From positions 9,902,292-9,966,291 of the forward strand of contig JAQFVV010012402.1 in NCBI GenBank assembly GCA_028023455.1: DNA of 64,000 bases, given 5' to 3'. This document shows, piece after piece, positions 34,577 through 46,817 of this stretch. The stretch's first letter is position 1, and each line of letters begins with the position of its first letter. The notes under the pieces are model-generated. The model worked only from the letters and a program-made list of their open reading frames with translations, ran no database searches and was not told the DNA's origin. Both the position numbers and the translations under genes were made by a program. The stretch is from Epiperipatus broadwayi (lineage: Eukaryota; Onychophora; Udeonychophora; Euonychophora; Peripatidae).

Positions 34577-34682
34577 CAGGCAAAATTCTCCATACAGTAG
34601 TATCACTCAGTGCAAGCCAGAGTAATCAATGGATGCTTGAGCAAGCGTAACAAATGGTGATCATGTGATGTTTAGTGGTATA
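34577..34682. mobile_element. Fold-back MITE, family F1, copy 7 (internally deleted)
   Basis: CAGGCAAAATTCTCCATACAG to ATCAATGGATGC is joined directly to the outer flank GTGATCATGTGATGTTTAGTGG. The whole centre and right arm are missing. Confidence 0.8.
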
Positions 34683-34939
34683 TGTTTCAAGTTTTATTAA
34701 TTAATAATTTAGAGTATAAGAATTTAAAAATAAATATTTTATTATTTTTTTTTGTAAATTTCAATGATAAATTAATTTTTATAAAATGTTTTTATTAACT
34801 TTTTTTTCAAAGCATTATATCTATAGAGTTGCATCCCATTTCATGAAACCATAATTACTAATTTTAATTAATGACTTAAAAATCAGAAGAAAAAAAAATT
34901 TGGTTGTATTTATATGCTTATTATTGGTATTCTAAATGA

Positions 34940-35460
34940 AACAAATGAAATAGAAAAATTGTTGCCAAGACTATATATCAAATATCTAAATGATAAAGAT
35001 CTATCAAATGATTGAAAGAATGTAATAATAATATTGATATTTAAAAAAGATTTAAAGAAGCCAGAAAATACAGATGTTATTAGTCTTAATAGTTCTATAC
35101 AAAATCTTTATCATGATAATTATAATTTATCATCAGCAAACTGTGGATTCTAACCAAAAGAACAAACTGAATTTAATTTTAACATAGTGGATTAATCCAT
35201 GTATTGAGAGAAATTATAGAAAATACTACTGAATATGAGCTGCCAATATGTTTTGGCTTTGGTGATTATGAAAAGGCATTTGATTCTATAAGCATTTCTA
35301 TAGTGATTAAAATTTTAAACCATTAAAGTATAAACTCAGAATATTGTTAAGTACAACAGCATAAAGTAGATTTCATGGTGATATTAAAAAAATGACAGGA
35401 TGATTTCATATCCAAAAATTAGATTTATACTAAGTATTTTTTGTGGATTGAAATGAGAAG
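34940..35460 (+). mobile_element. RTE-type LINE, RT fragment
   Basis: On +, a broken frame gives residues of RT motifs 1-4: ILIFKKD...ENTDVISL, then ANCGF.PKEQTEF, and then FGDYEKAFDSI near 35,251-35,289, equivalent to the RTE 'FVDYEKAFDS' catalytic segment. Several stops are present. It ends just before the 5' region of a second copy, so two pieces of the same family lie in tandem. Confidence 0.75.
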
Positions 35461-35489
35461 CTAAAAAAGTATATTATTATTTTATTCAT

Positions 35490-38000
35490 AGTTGATTTTT
35501 TAATAATGATTGACTGCAGATAGGAGTTTGCTGTTAACTAAAGGAAGAGACTTTGATTTTTCTTTGGGCCTTAAAGGAATTGAGCAGGTCACATGCCTAA
35601 TATTCACTCTATAGATTCTTGTCATTGCAATTGTTTTTGCTATATGTTTGTTCATATAGCATATAAATATGGATGGACAGCTCACCAAAATTTATGAGCT
35701 AGCATGGTGAGTTTATTGACTTTTTATCTCTTGAGTTTAAGATGAAGAAACATAAGTTCTTCTCAATTGCCTGATAGCTCTTAACTGAAATACCATTTAA
35801 GTTTACATGAAGACAGAATGAATGTGTGTGTGAATGAACTTCTTTTTAATAGATATTTACAATCATGACAGACAAAATTAAATTATGGTTCTTATTTTTA
35901 GAAAACTTAAGTTGTCAGCCAAAGCAGTGATTGGCTGCTAAAGGTGGAGAGTACTAAGAATCCCCTGATTGTGGGTGCAAGTTGCCATTTGATATCTTTT
36001 TATTTAGGTATTTACAATTGCAGATTATTTATATAAAGAAAGATTGTGAGAATTGGATTAACTGTGCAATATTAAATGGGATATTGTTAAATTTTGGGGA
36101 GTTAGAATAAAGATGAAGAGACAATTGATTTAAAAGTAGACATACTTCTATTAGGAAGGCCCAAATATTAAAATCATAAATGGAATGGGATTCATTATAA
36201 ATAAAAAATTTAAGATATTATCGAGATTGATAGATAGAGTGGCAAAATTAATTATTTAACTTAATAAAAGATATCTATTGCAGATAATTCAAGTTTATCC
36301 CCAATAAGAATAGAGGAATTTTATGTGGATGTACACAAAAGTTTTCGATCAGACTAAATAACATTTTAAAATTGAACTAGAATTGATAAACAATTGAAAG
36401 ATGAAAGTGCTGTGGGTAAATTTAGATATTGTATAAAAATGAGAGAGGACACAAACTTGTGGAGTTTTCAGAAAAAGAAAGTGTATTTTGAATTAATTTT
36501 TTAAGAAAAATGCTTCAATAAAATGGACATGGAAGGATGCAAATGAAGATACAGCAGAATTGGATTCTATTTGGACTAATAGAAAATATGTCAAGATTAT
36601 AATGTTCTTAATAGATTCAACACAGGAAGTAATAATTGATTATTGACATGTAAGATACGTATTAATGCAAAACTGGGGACAAGCTGTTGTCATTTTTAAC
36701 CTTCAGAAATATTGCAATGAATTTAAATTAGAACTTATAAACTGTTATAAAATTTTGAAGTTGTTTAGATTTGAATGAAATCAATAGGGAAATAATTGAT
36801 ACACTATTAAGAATTGCAACAAAAATAGCTTGTACAAAAGCAACAATTACCAATATATTTTCTACTGAGACAAGATAATGTATGAAGAGAAGAAATATGA
36901 CAATATATAAATGTGATCCATTAAGAATTGAATATTTAAAATTTTGTAAAGTGGTATGAAAGAGTTAATATAAAAAAATATAATTGATAATTAGCAAAGA
37001 AAGCTATATTTAAAAACAAAAGTCTCAAAAGTGTAAATTTATTTCTACTATAAGATGAAAAGATGGAACTGTTACTAAAATGAGAGATGGTATTGTGAAA
37101 TGTGTGAAAGAGTTGTATAAAGAATTATAATTGATATCTTAAAAGAAGCAGATGAACAAATATAAAAATTGTTTGCAAAGTTTTGTGCCAGATGTCTAAA
37201 TGATAGTGAGGTACCAGATGATTTTATGAATGCAATAGTAATATTTTAAAAAGTGATAAGTGTAATTAAGATATTGTGTTAGAATTTTAGATAAAAGTAT
37301 TTGGGAAAAACATTCCAATGTAAATTAGACCAAAATTAGTTAATTCTTGCAATTTCATAAATGTATTTTATTGTTATTACTAAGAAGAAGAAAAAAAATT
37401 AGTGTGATAAACATATTGGTTTTAAAAAAAACCCCATTAAAGGCTTAGGACGATAGGATATATTACTATAGAGTAAAAGTATAAATAGATCTGAACAACA
37501 GCAGCAAGGAATTTTGCATTGGAGAAGATAGTAATGCATATTGATACCAGAAAGAGAAGAAAAAAAATACTGAGAGAAATAGGGTGGTCATTATCAGTAA
37601 GAAATCAGAAAGTACAAAGGACTGTAATTAGTCTTTAAAAAAAAAAAATCTGATGTATGTGGTAGAATGGTTTTATATCATTAATTAATGTTTGGTTATT
37701 TAAAAGTATTTTTCAGTACTAATTCTAATGCAGCATATATGACAATATTTGTTACTAGGAAAGTATTTGTTATGTATGACTAAGGAACCGGAAGCATAGC
37801 AGTAAAGCATCTGAAACTGTTTAATTATATCTAGTTATGAGCATTGATTGTGAATAAGATATATCATTGCCTGATTATACAAAGAAAACCATGTGGCAAG
37901 AAAAGAAGAGGATTCTGCCCTAAAACCTAGCATGCACTTGCTTATAGTGAGAATAATTTTTCTTTGTCTACAATCATTGATGCCCAAGAAGATTAATTAA
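35490..38000 (+). mobile_element. RTE-type LINE, endonuclease plus partial RT
   Basis: The 5' region (35,500-36,000) is collinear with the copies on - at 14.3 and 16.8 kb. It is followed by apurinic-endonuclease-like residues (DRVAKLI near 36,220, then W.WKDANEDTAELDSIWTNRKYVK near 36,525-36,600). A linker DGTVTKMRDGIVKCVKELYK (about 37,060-37,120) and RT-start CLNDSEVPDDF..AIV (about 37,190-37,240) follow. The remainder to about 38,000 is more decayed (REIGWSLSVRNQKVQ near 37,580). It has many stops, so it is a dead copy. Confidence 0.7.
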
Positions 38001-38764
38001 AATGAAGACTAAATTTATATAAACTATTATGAAAGGTGTGCATAACAGGTAGAATCATAAGCTTACTATATCAACAAAACCATGGTAAAAACGTTATATT
38101 CGTAAGATTTTTTTAAAATTCAAATATAAAGTTTTAATTAGTAAGGTTTGAGTATATTCATAATTACATTTAAAAGTTTTATTTATGATTATTTATTAGT
38201 TTAAATATATTTTTTATATTTATCAATTTGTTTCCATTACAAGAATCAGAATTGTATGGACATTTTAAAATATTTGCAAATGTATAAGCAAAAAATTTTA
38301 TTTTACTTATTTTATGATTATTGTAAATAATTATATTATTTTGTTATCAAATATAGTTATTTTGCTGTTTGAACTCATTCCAAACCTATATGTTTCATCT
38401 ATTAATACATCTGAGAAGTTATGTAATCCTCTTTAAGAGAAGATGCTAGTGTAACAAACATACATTGAGTTTATGGTGATCATAAATAAGGATTTATCCA
38501 GAAGTATTCTTTCTGTAAAGAAAGTGCCCCTAAGGCTAATTTAGATTGAATCTAAAAAAACAAATGCTTTTGGAATAATTAGCTGAAATTAACTTTTTGA
38601 GTGCTGCTATCCTCTCAATCATCATCACCATAGTGTTTGTTATAATTAATAAGTACTATTACAGTATGTATGATAGAACTGGTCTTGATTATTATATAAA
38701 GTTTGATTTATTATAGAATTTAATCTTTATTGGTGTGACACAACTAAGTTTCAGAAATTTCAAC
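38001..38764. other. AT-rich intronic DNA, no gene seen
   Basis: Nothing recognised beyond low-complexity sequence. Confidence 0.45.
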
Positions 38765-39005
38765 ACTGTACCGGTCGAAAATGTATATCCATTCAACAAG
38801 ACTAGAATCTGAGCAAAAGTACCCTGAATCCAATCATGCCCGAGATACCCAGGTCAGGAGCATTCATGAATTCGAACCTGTTTGCCCATTCCCTAAATCT
38901 ATAACACTATGGATAACACCCACGGTGATATCATGTAAATTAATTATTTCTCGGCCCAGAGCTACAGCGTATTACATGAGACCTACAATGATGATGATGA
39001 TTTTT
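38765..39005 (+). mobile_element. Non-LTR 3' tail or SINE with (ATG)n end
   Basis: A sharply GC-richer block starting ACCGGTCGAAAATG contains GAATTCGAACCTG and TCTCGGCCCAGAGC and ends in a (GATGAT)n tail near 38,988-39,001. Microsatellite-tailed 3' ends are typical of some LINEs and their SINEs. No TSD was identified. Confidence 0.45.
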
Positions 39006-39215
39006 GGGAGATATTGAGTGAACCAAGAGATAGCTTAACTAAGATCTAAAAACTATATTAACTAAATGATAGGATTCGAATACGAGATAATATTTTATGA
39101 CACAGATTTATTAAATGATTCAGACATTTATACTTTCCGATTTCACGCTGCAGAGTGAGTTTACAAAAGAATCAAAAATATATTTACCATTAATGTCTTT
39201 AATACAGACGGATAC

Positions 39216-39795
39216 ATAGTGCGGTTGTAATATATATAACTATTCAAAATTTACATGATTGAACAATAATAACTTCCGGTTGTTTACATAATTTATTTAC
39301 CATAACGTAACACTTAAATGATTTGGTTTGATACATTTATATAGTGCGGAAGCGTATGTAGAAATATTCAAAATTACATGTTTATGAGTAAGTAGTAAAA
39401 TACATTTCACATTGGTTTTGTTTTAACACAATTCTATAGTGCGTGAGCGCACGTAAAAATATTCAAAGGTTTACAGGTTTTATAAATGAAAGTTAAAATA
39501 GCATTTAATATTGGTTTTGCTTTATTACATTTCGATAGTGCGGGAGCGCACGAAAAAATATTCAAAAATTTACAAGTTTCATAAATGAATGACAAAATAG
39601 CATTTAATATTGATTTTGCTTTAATACCCTTATATAGTGCGGGAGCGCACGTAAAAATATTCATAAGTTTACAAGTTTTATAAATGAAGGCTAAAATGGC
39701 ATTTAATATTGATTTTGCTTTAATACATTTCTATAGTGCGGTAGCGCATGAAAAATATTCAAAATTACATCACTGAGATAGTACATTTATCTGGT
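39216..39795. repeat. 99-bp minisatellite with palindromic core
   Basis: The string ATAGTGCG recurs at 39,216, 39,341, 39,436, 39,535, 39,634 and 39,733, and the last four units are exactly 99 bases apart. Each unit has the palindrome-like core GTGCGGGAGCGCAC and then ATATTCAAAATTTACA and CATTTAATATTG-type blocks. Because 99 is a multiple of three, one frame on - stays open across units and makes a 33-residue protein-like repeat. This is a by-product of the period, not evidence of a gene. Confidence 0.88.
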
Positions 39796-41670
39796 GGTAG
39801 ACGAAATTCATATATATATAATAGCCATAAGGCAGGAATACGATTGCAAAGGTTTCACTAATTCATTAAATAATAACTTAACCGTGGTATTACGTGGAGA
39901 CACTTTTCATTAATGTTATTAACAAAATAATTCATAACTCATTTTAAAGAAACAACGGTTATTTGAAACATATTGAACTAAATATTTTATTCATATAATA
40001 TTTTCGAATCACATATGTGAAACTAACTTGGTACCTTTGCTTAATTGTAAGAGGAGGGGAGAGCAGTTTGAAATAATTGGATTAAAACTCCAACGAAATT
40101 ACTTAAGAGATAAATGGTTAGTAGGTGTATTAACACTATAGAATTTACTAACTAGGCATAATATAAATATAAGTGGGGAATGGCGGTGCGTGCATATATC
40201 TTAGGAAGGAAGATACGGCATCTTGGCCGATTTACACTTTATAAATCAAATAACGACGACGATGAAGTATGCCGCTTCAGGCGGACTAATACTTAGAACG
40301 AACTTTCTAGGTGTGAAGTTGCAATGGTCCGGCATACAGCTATCCATGCAGAGCTCCCACAATGCTAGCTAAAATATCCAGGAGTTAGATCATAATCCTG
40401 ATTTGGACCTACGAAGAAATAATTCAAGATTCCCTGGAGTGAGGTACAGGCGAATCAGAAATGACTAGATTCCCCGGGGCGAGGTACGGGCGAATCGGAA
40501 GAGAATCGCTTCCTAATTTATGCAAACAACGCAGTGATAATAATAATATTTCTAGATATTTAAAAAATAATAGTTACGGCCTACGAATGGTTTAGCAAAT
40601 CTATAGCACGAATACATTTCCATACTTCCATATCAAATTACAAGACTAATTCAATAAACTTTTAGTCATTTTATTATAGCTTAAATCTCCCCCACCCTCC
40701 TAACTTATTTTATTTTAAAAAAATGTATTAGCGTAATTTAAACGCTAAAAAAAAAAAAAGAATAATTATTCGCCAACTTTAGCAAACTTGGGCACATCAA
40801 TAAACAAAACAAAAGATTTAGAAATCTACCCCAGATAAAATAAGACTTGTAATAAAATACATTAATAAGAACCGCACGATTACTAATAGAAAATCTTTCA
40901 TTATTCATTAACTCAACCCTAAGAGCTTAAAACATTATTAACTAAATGATTTAATGCAATCTACCCCCCCCCCCCCATTTCTATAGAAATAGAAATATAG
41001 CTCGTATGATTGGAGTTAACCAATATTCTACATTTCATATACATATATAAAATCAAAACAACTATTAATATCAAAATTTTACCGCATAAAAATAAAGCAA
41101 TTATAAAAGCAAGCGTGAATCGGATGAATAGAATTACATTTAGATAATTTATGGTTTAGAATCGATAACATAATGCTCGCCATTTTGCGAGTTATTTAAG
41201 ATATTACTTAAATGATAAAACAAATATTATAATTTATGAAATTTAGATAAGCAAGAAATTAGCAGCACTAAGTATTGTGAATGAATACACCTACATGTTT
41301 AATTATAGCAGTGATGTCTTCAAGGTAGGCAGGAACGCATTCTTCTTTGGATGGGCATCAGGTCAGACGCTGGCGGCACGATGTCACTCTGGCTCAGCAT
41401 GGTAAGGAGATCGTCTCAGGTAAAGGGGAATGGTGGCTTGAAGTCCCTTTTCTACTCAGACATTCTGGGGACGACCGACGTGGAATAGATTAGCAACAGT
41501 AACTTAAAATTAGCTCTCCTCCTTACTGGGTTCAGATCTAGCAGCATTTATACTCTTTTTTCTGATGACGTTAGAAAGCACTTAGCTGCCAGACCCGAGG
41601 CACTTTATCCACTTAGCAGATCTGTAGTTTCTGACCGGATGCATCCTTTGTTGGAATAAAATTTAAATAC
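39796..41670. other. GC-richer unclassified block in intron 1
   Basis: Distinctly richer in CpG than the surroundings, with several non-AT-rich stretches: 40,180-40,510 including a 39-bp-spaced pair GATTCCCTGGAGTGAGGTAC and GATTCCCCGGGGCGAGGTAC, and 41,320-41,650 including GACGCTGGCGGCACGATG and a TATA-like GCATTTATACTC. A purine run AAGAGGAGGGGAGAG lies at about 40,049-40,063 and a C13 run at 40,964-40,976. There is no ORF. The look is that of a non-coding LTR-type or other composite element, but no terminal repeats could be paired. Confidence 0.4.
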
Positions 41671-42429
41671 AATGCAATCCTGTCAAAAGTTTCTCGCATG
41701 ATTGTTTTAAATGTAGTCTTGTGATTTTAAAACAGAAAATGGATAAATTTCCATTAAAGGATTTTTACATTATTATAAAAATTATAAGTTTTAGATGGAT
41801 AAATGGGTTTCCGGCAATTGTCTTAGTTATATTTGAGAATCTTATGACAAGGATTGCGTCATCTTCAATTCTTCTGACCGCCACGACTTAAATAAATAAT
41901 ATATTAGATATAACTTGACATATACATTAAATATATAAATTTTTATTTAAACTATATTTTAGCAATAATCTCCCATCTGTAATATATAGACACCCATTAT
42001 GCACGCACATGAATTAAAATAACAAAAAAAAATATTCACTTATTAAAATTAATCATTTTAAGATATTTATATATATCTACGTCAATTATCACTTTATTAG
42101 TTTAAATATAAAATATATGCATTAATAAATATATATACATGCGTAAGGATGGAGTTTGAATATGGTTTGGTGGTGGGAGATTCTGAGTGGGCTGTGAAGT
42201 TTGATCTGAGTATCAGGTCAACTGCTTCAATACACAAATTGCAGTTGTAATTGATCTATGATTTTCTCTTATTCACACTATTTGTGCGTTTAAATTTGAT
42301 TGAAGTTTAGTAATGTAAAATATGTTATTAATATCAGTATTTGTGAAATATTCTAATGTGCATCATAATTATATATCCATATTTAATGATTTAATATTTT
42401 TATTTAATAAATATTGACTTTTGTTTTAG
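41671..42429. other. AT-rich intronic DNA, no gene seen
   Basis: Nothing recognised before exon 2 except the intron's 3' end with the pyrimidine-rich acceptor TTTTGTTTTAG. Confidence 0.5.
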
Positions 42430-42550
42430 GTATTAGATACAAGAGGCCATATATTATATAGTAAAGAAGATGCAAACAAAGGCAAATTTGCTTTTACAAC
42501 AGATGATTATGATGTATTTGATGTTTGCTTTGAGACAAAGTTATCGGGAG
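42430..42550 (+). CDS. TMED10: TMED10 / p24-delta, exon 2
   Basis: 121 bases, phase 0 in and phase 1 out, encoding residues 64-104. [19 protein letters not shown] followed by YDVFDVCFE is the most conserved part of the p24 GOLD domain. Cys96 in DVC is the partner of Cys35 in the family disulphide. The acceptor TTTTAG|G and donor GGAG|GTAAAG are both canonical. Confidence 0.95.
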
Positions 42551-43576
42551 GTAAAGTTTATATATATGTACGGATGTATTAAAGTTTCAACTTTAGTGTA
42601 AATAATTGTTTTTTAAAATTAGAATTGAAAGTTAATGTTATAATTCAAACTGTAAAAGATTTAAATAATAATAGATATTGTATTTAATTATCAACAAACT
42701 ATTTTAAACTCATGATATTCTTAAAAATATTACTGTAAATGATAAATGAATGGAATTAAGAAAAGTAATAAATTCATAAATAAAAAAAAGGTGTAGTTCA
42801 TAAGTATTTTGAGGTATATATAAAATTATTTGCAAAGAGAAAAAGTATTAGTATTATATGTAATAAAATCATTATTAAAGAATCTGTCTGGATTTTTTTT
42901 TTTTTTTATGAACTTTAATAAATATATTCATAACCTTAACATTCCATACTTCAATAATGTGATAAGCTTGAAAATTCAAATTGGGAATTTTATAATTATT
43001 ATTTTATGTAGTAAAAATAATATATTTATTAAACATGTATTTTAATAATGATCGCAAACATAGACAGTATTTTTTTATTCATAATTAGTTTTTATTTTAT
43101 AAGTATTTTTATAGAAAATTTCATGCAAAATAAATACTTTCGCCGTAATAAATTGTTTCATTTGCAATTTTTAAAAATAATATTGAATAATTTTAGTTCT
43201 TAAAAATAGTTCACAAATTTTTCTCTTATTTAAATTATATGATAAATTGTTCATCAATTTCTGTCACTTTTATATGAATTCAGAAATATAATAATCTAAA
43301 TAAGATTTTTTATATATGAGAATTCAGAAATATTTATTTAAATAGTGATTGTAATGCTTTTAATTTATATTTATAAATACAAGTAACTACATATCAAAAA
43401 TTACAACTAATTTATTAGAATTTTTGTAATACTATTAACTTGTTGTAAATCCAAAGATTTCGTGATCGTTAATGTTTAACAGAAATAGTGGACTTAATCA
43501 GTGAAGAATTTATTAACTTCACGCTCCCAATTCATAATGCTTTAGATTTGCCTATATATATATATAGAAAAATAGA

Positions 43577-43607
43577 TTGAAGATAAGAGTGGGCCGCTCT
43601 TATCTTT
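43577..43607. repeat. Short perfect hairpin
   Basis: AAGATAAGAG and CTCTTATCTT are perfect complements separated by a 7-base GC-rich loop (TGGGCCG). It is isolated in AT-rich intron DNA. Confidence 0.7.
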
Positions 43608-43854
43608 ATAAAGTCGAATTTGCGTTTAGATTTGTAGAGGTCTCTCTTGTAATAAATTAAGCACTCAAGGCGCATGTACTAAGGTTTTAGCCTTATTTAA
43701 GTATTACTTGAATAATGTATATCAAGAAAAATTTTAAATTGAATATAGTAACCAATATAAAATATTGTATATTGAAATGGCTAATATCGGACCGTATATA
43801 TCCTATGCAAATCTTTAATATGACAGCCAAAATAAATTATAATTTTTTAAACCA

Positions 43855-43966
43855 CTAAACATCACATGATCACCATTTCTTATGCTTGCTCATAACTGTT
43901 ATTAAAACAGGCAAAACCAAGGCTCCTCACTGACGAAAGCCACAAGCTAGAAACTAGTCTGGGGAT
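43855..43966. mobile_element. Fold-back MITE, family F1, copy 8 (fragment)
   Basis: AAACCACTAAACATCACATGA, then ATCACCATTTCTTATGCTTGC, is the family's outer flank in full. It is followed by AACAGGCAAAACC and then, after an internal deletion, the central CACAAGCTAGAAACTAGTC block. It defines the outer end of the family best. Confidence 0.8.
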
Positions 43967-43989
43967 CTATTTTTTACTCTTTATTATCC

Positions 43990-45450
43990 CATAGTTTTCT
44001 TGATTCACCCCCTCCCTCCCAATCCTCTTAATCCATTTTAATAAAAGTTGTTTTAAATAAAAAAAAATTTAAAATTTCTTTTTCACTTCTTTGATCTTTA
44101 AATTTCAATCTGAACAATTTATCATAATCATGTTTCAACATCTTACACCACCAAAGTAAATGTTTAATATTCTTCTCCATCTCCACATGAACTACATCTA
44201 TAATCCAAATTTTATTTTATTTTTGTATTTTTTTGACCTGGTTTCTAAAGTTTCTGCTCTTGTACCAAATAACAATAAGCTTTCTGTAGAGTTATTACAC
44301 ATTGTTTCATATTCTACATAATTTTTATTCTTATATAGTTTCAAACTCTTTTTTTTATTTATATTCATTTTCCATAACTCTCATTTTATTTTTCCAGCTA
44401 ACTTATTCATCCTCTTTTCTTCTTAATTCTATATCCGAAATACATTTTCTAAACATCTCATTTTTTTTGGAAATAAATTTTCTATTTATTAATTTTGCAT
44501 TATGAAAAAAAAAAAATCTATATCCCTCATATTGTCCTCTTTATTTAATCCAACTAAATATTATTTTTAATAATCTGTTGTCATTCATATATGATATCTT
44601 TTCAATATTCTTAATTTCCCTCATTAAAAAAAAGTCCATCCATTTCATTTGCTGGTTTCTACAATTCATCATTCAGTGCACATTTATTTATTTATTTTTG
44701 TATTCTATTGAAAACTTTCTACATTTCTGTCTATTTGTTTCTAATGTTAAAGCAAACATCATTTCCAAATAATTCTATGTACTCATTTATTATATGAAAA
44801 ATATGCCAGATTTTTAATGAGTCCATTTAATTTTTTGCTTTTTCTCGACTAATTTCCAATTATCTATATAATTCTTTTTCTTTTTTCCATTTAACAAAAT
44901 ATCTTAAGTACCTATATTTCTCTACTTTTTTAATCTTTTATTTTTTATCTTTCAATTTTATTCTTTCCATTAAATAAGTAGTAAGATCTTAGATTTTTTT
45001 TTTTTTACTGAATTTTACTTATTCTTGCCTCTAAATTTATCTGGTAATAAGTTCATATCTACTATCTTATGTGTAAAAAAATGCTGTACCCATAAAAAAC
45101 AAAAAAGTTGATATAATATATATTCTCCTAATTCCAACTATAGATTTGTTCACCTTTATTTCTACTCTTTCAATCTCCAATTCTCTTAGAAACAAAATAA
45201 ATAAAGGTGATATTAGGACATTCCTGCTTCAATCCAATTTTAATTTTACTAAACGAAAATCTTTTTCCTCTTTTTTTTTTAAAAGGACAAATAAACTTTT
45301 TAATCTTTCAAGATGAATACAATTACTATCTAAAAGTAGATAACGTTATCTTTCCTTTTTTTTCTTCTCCTAAATAACTATATCATTCTTCAATAAATGT
45401 TTCATCAATATTCAGAAATCTAAATGAATCAAATTTGTATTTCCGGAAAA
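43990..45450 (-). mobile_element. LINE remnant, RT to C-terminal finger
   Basis: On -, RT residues KIGLKQECP (about 45,200-45,240; usual form GLRQGCP.SP.LF) are followed by REL-type sequence. Near 44,050-44,200 a C..CGDGEE then KHLLWWCKMLKHDYDKL stretch gives the C-terminal CCHC-like finger of the same family as the fragments at 12.4 kb and 63-64 kb. Many stops and long T-runs make it old and inactive. Confidence 0.65.
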
Positions 45451-46742
45451 GGAGTGGATAAATGATATACCTTATGCATGCATATAATATATCAGATAGA
45501 TCATTTATCTTTTTTAAAAAATAGCAGAAATTGGTACACGTTTTTTTTTTTTTAAAAATTTTTTCATAAAAACTCTTTTTTAAAAATCTTTATTTTATAG
45601 GTAAAAAAAAAGGCATGGATAATTCAAGTATGAGTGTTTTAAAAAATGAATTGATAATTACTTTCAGAGTAAGCACAGTATTAATAATTACATTTTTAAA
45701 TATTGATTTACAGCCCAGTATATTAAAGCGAATTGTTTCAATAAATTATTTCAAATTTATTCTTCAGAAGATAAACTTCTTTTAATATGAAAATAAAATT
45801 TTTATTATTTCAGTATTAATAATTACATTTTTTGAAATTATTTTATGGAGGAAGTAGATCATATAAATATGTATATATTTATCCATACAAGTGTATATAT
45901 ATATGTGTGTATGCTTCTAAATAGTCCAAATTCATTTAAATGAATATATTCATATATTTGGGATAAAATTGAAATAACAAAATATTGCGAATTTTACAAA
46001 AAAAGTTTCTAGAGTTATAATAAGTTTTCTGTATCATTTTAATTACAATTTTATGTAAAATAATTTAAAATTAATATAAAAAAAATTCAATTTTAAAACA
46101 GATTCCAAAATTTACTTTTTTTATGAATAAATTTAAAAATAATAACTTTAAAAACGTTTAAATTTTTTTTTATATCGTATGATATTGTTTATATTTTTTC
46201 AGCTTTATTTTTATAATATGTGAGTTTTATGGAACATAATATTTTGTCTTTGTTATTATGTAATCTAATGTTATTGTTAAAATTGTATTTTTAACCAAGT
46301 GCATAAAAAATAAATATAACATCCTGTTAATCATAAGATTATACTGCTGAAAGATTTGTAATTCTTACTGGTTGCATTGTTGATTAAAAATTGAAATTTT
46401 AGAAAATTCAAACATCTTTTATTAATTTTTAATTTATATATATATATTTTTAAAATGCAAGTTATTACAAATGCAAATGTGAAAGAACAATGGCAATTAT
46501 CTGCAAATTTTTTTTTTTAATCTTTAAAATAAAAATAGAATATCTTACTTCACTCTATTAAAAGCTTTGTGGTTATTGAAAGAAATTTTAACTTGACCAT
46601 TTTTTTTTTTTTATATTTCTTAGCAATTGTCCTTTTTTTTGTTTTACTGTTCCTTAATCCTTTTTAAATCCAAACTGCTTTTCAAATATAAATATGTCTA
46701 ATCGGCTGCACATGACAGGAAACTTGTTTAAAAAAATATTTT

Positions 46743-46817
46743 CAAGCTCTACTTGGATTTAAACTCAAGATCATGAGCATGCAGCCGATGCACTAACTGT
46801 TATATCATGAGGCCATC
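46743..46817 (-). ncRNA. tRNA-like remnant (Cys-GCA-like)
   Basis: On -, TATAACAGTTAGTGCATC resembles an A-box and D-arm. The loop CTGCATG with 4 of 5 stem pairs suggests anticodon GCA. CTTGAGTTTAAATCCAAG is a B-box-like T-arm. The acceptor stem does not pair well. It is either a tRNA pseudogene or a SINE head. Confidence 0.5.

Larger units (their letters stand above)
33256..42429 (+). other. TMED10 intron 1 (9.17 kb)
   Basis: Begins GTTTGT and ends TTTTAG. It contains a 157-bp tandem duplication, an F1 fragment, RTE LINE fragments on +, a LINE/SINE tail, a 99-bp minisatellite and an unclassified GC-richer block. No other host gene was seen in it. Confidence 0.85.

Noticed and set aside
39434-39664. 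Repetitive ORF on - with 33-aa units
   Set aside because: The frame is open only because the minisatellite period is 99, a multiple of three. There is no start context and no homology.
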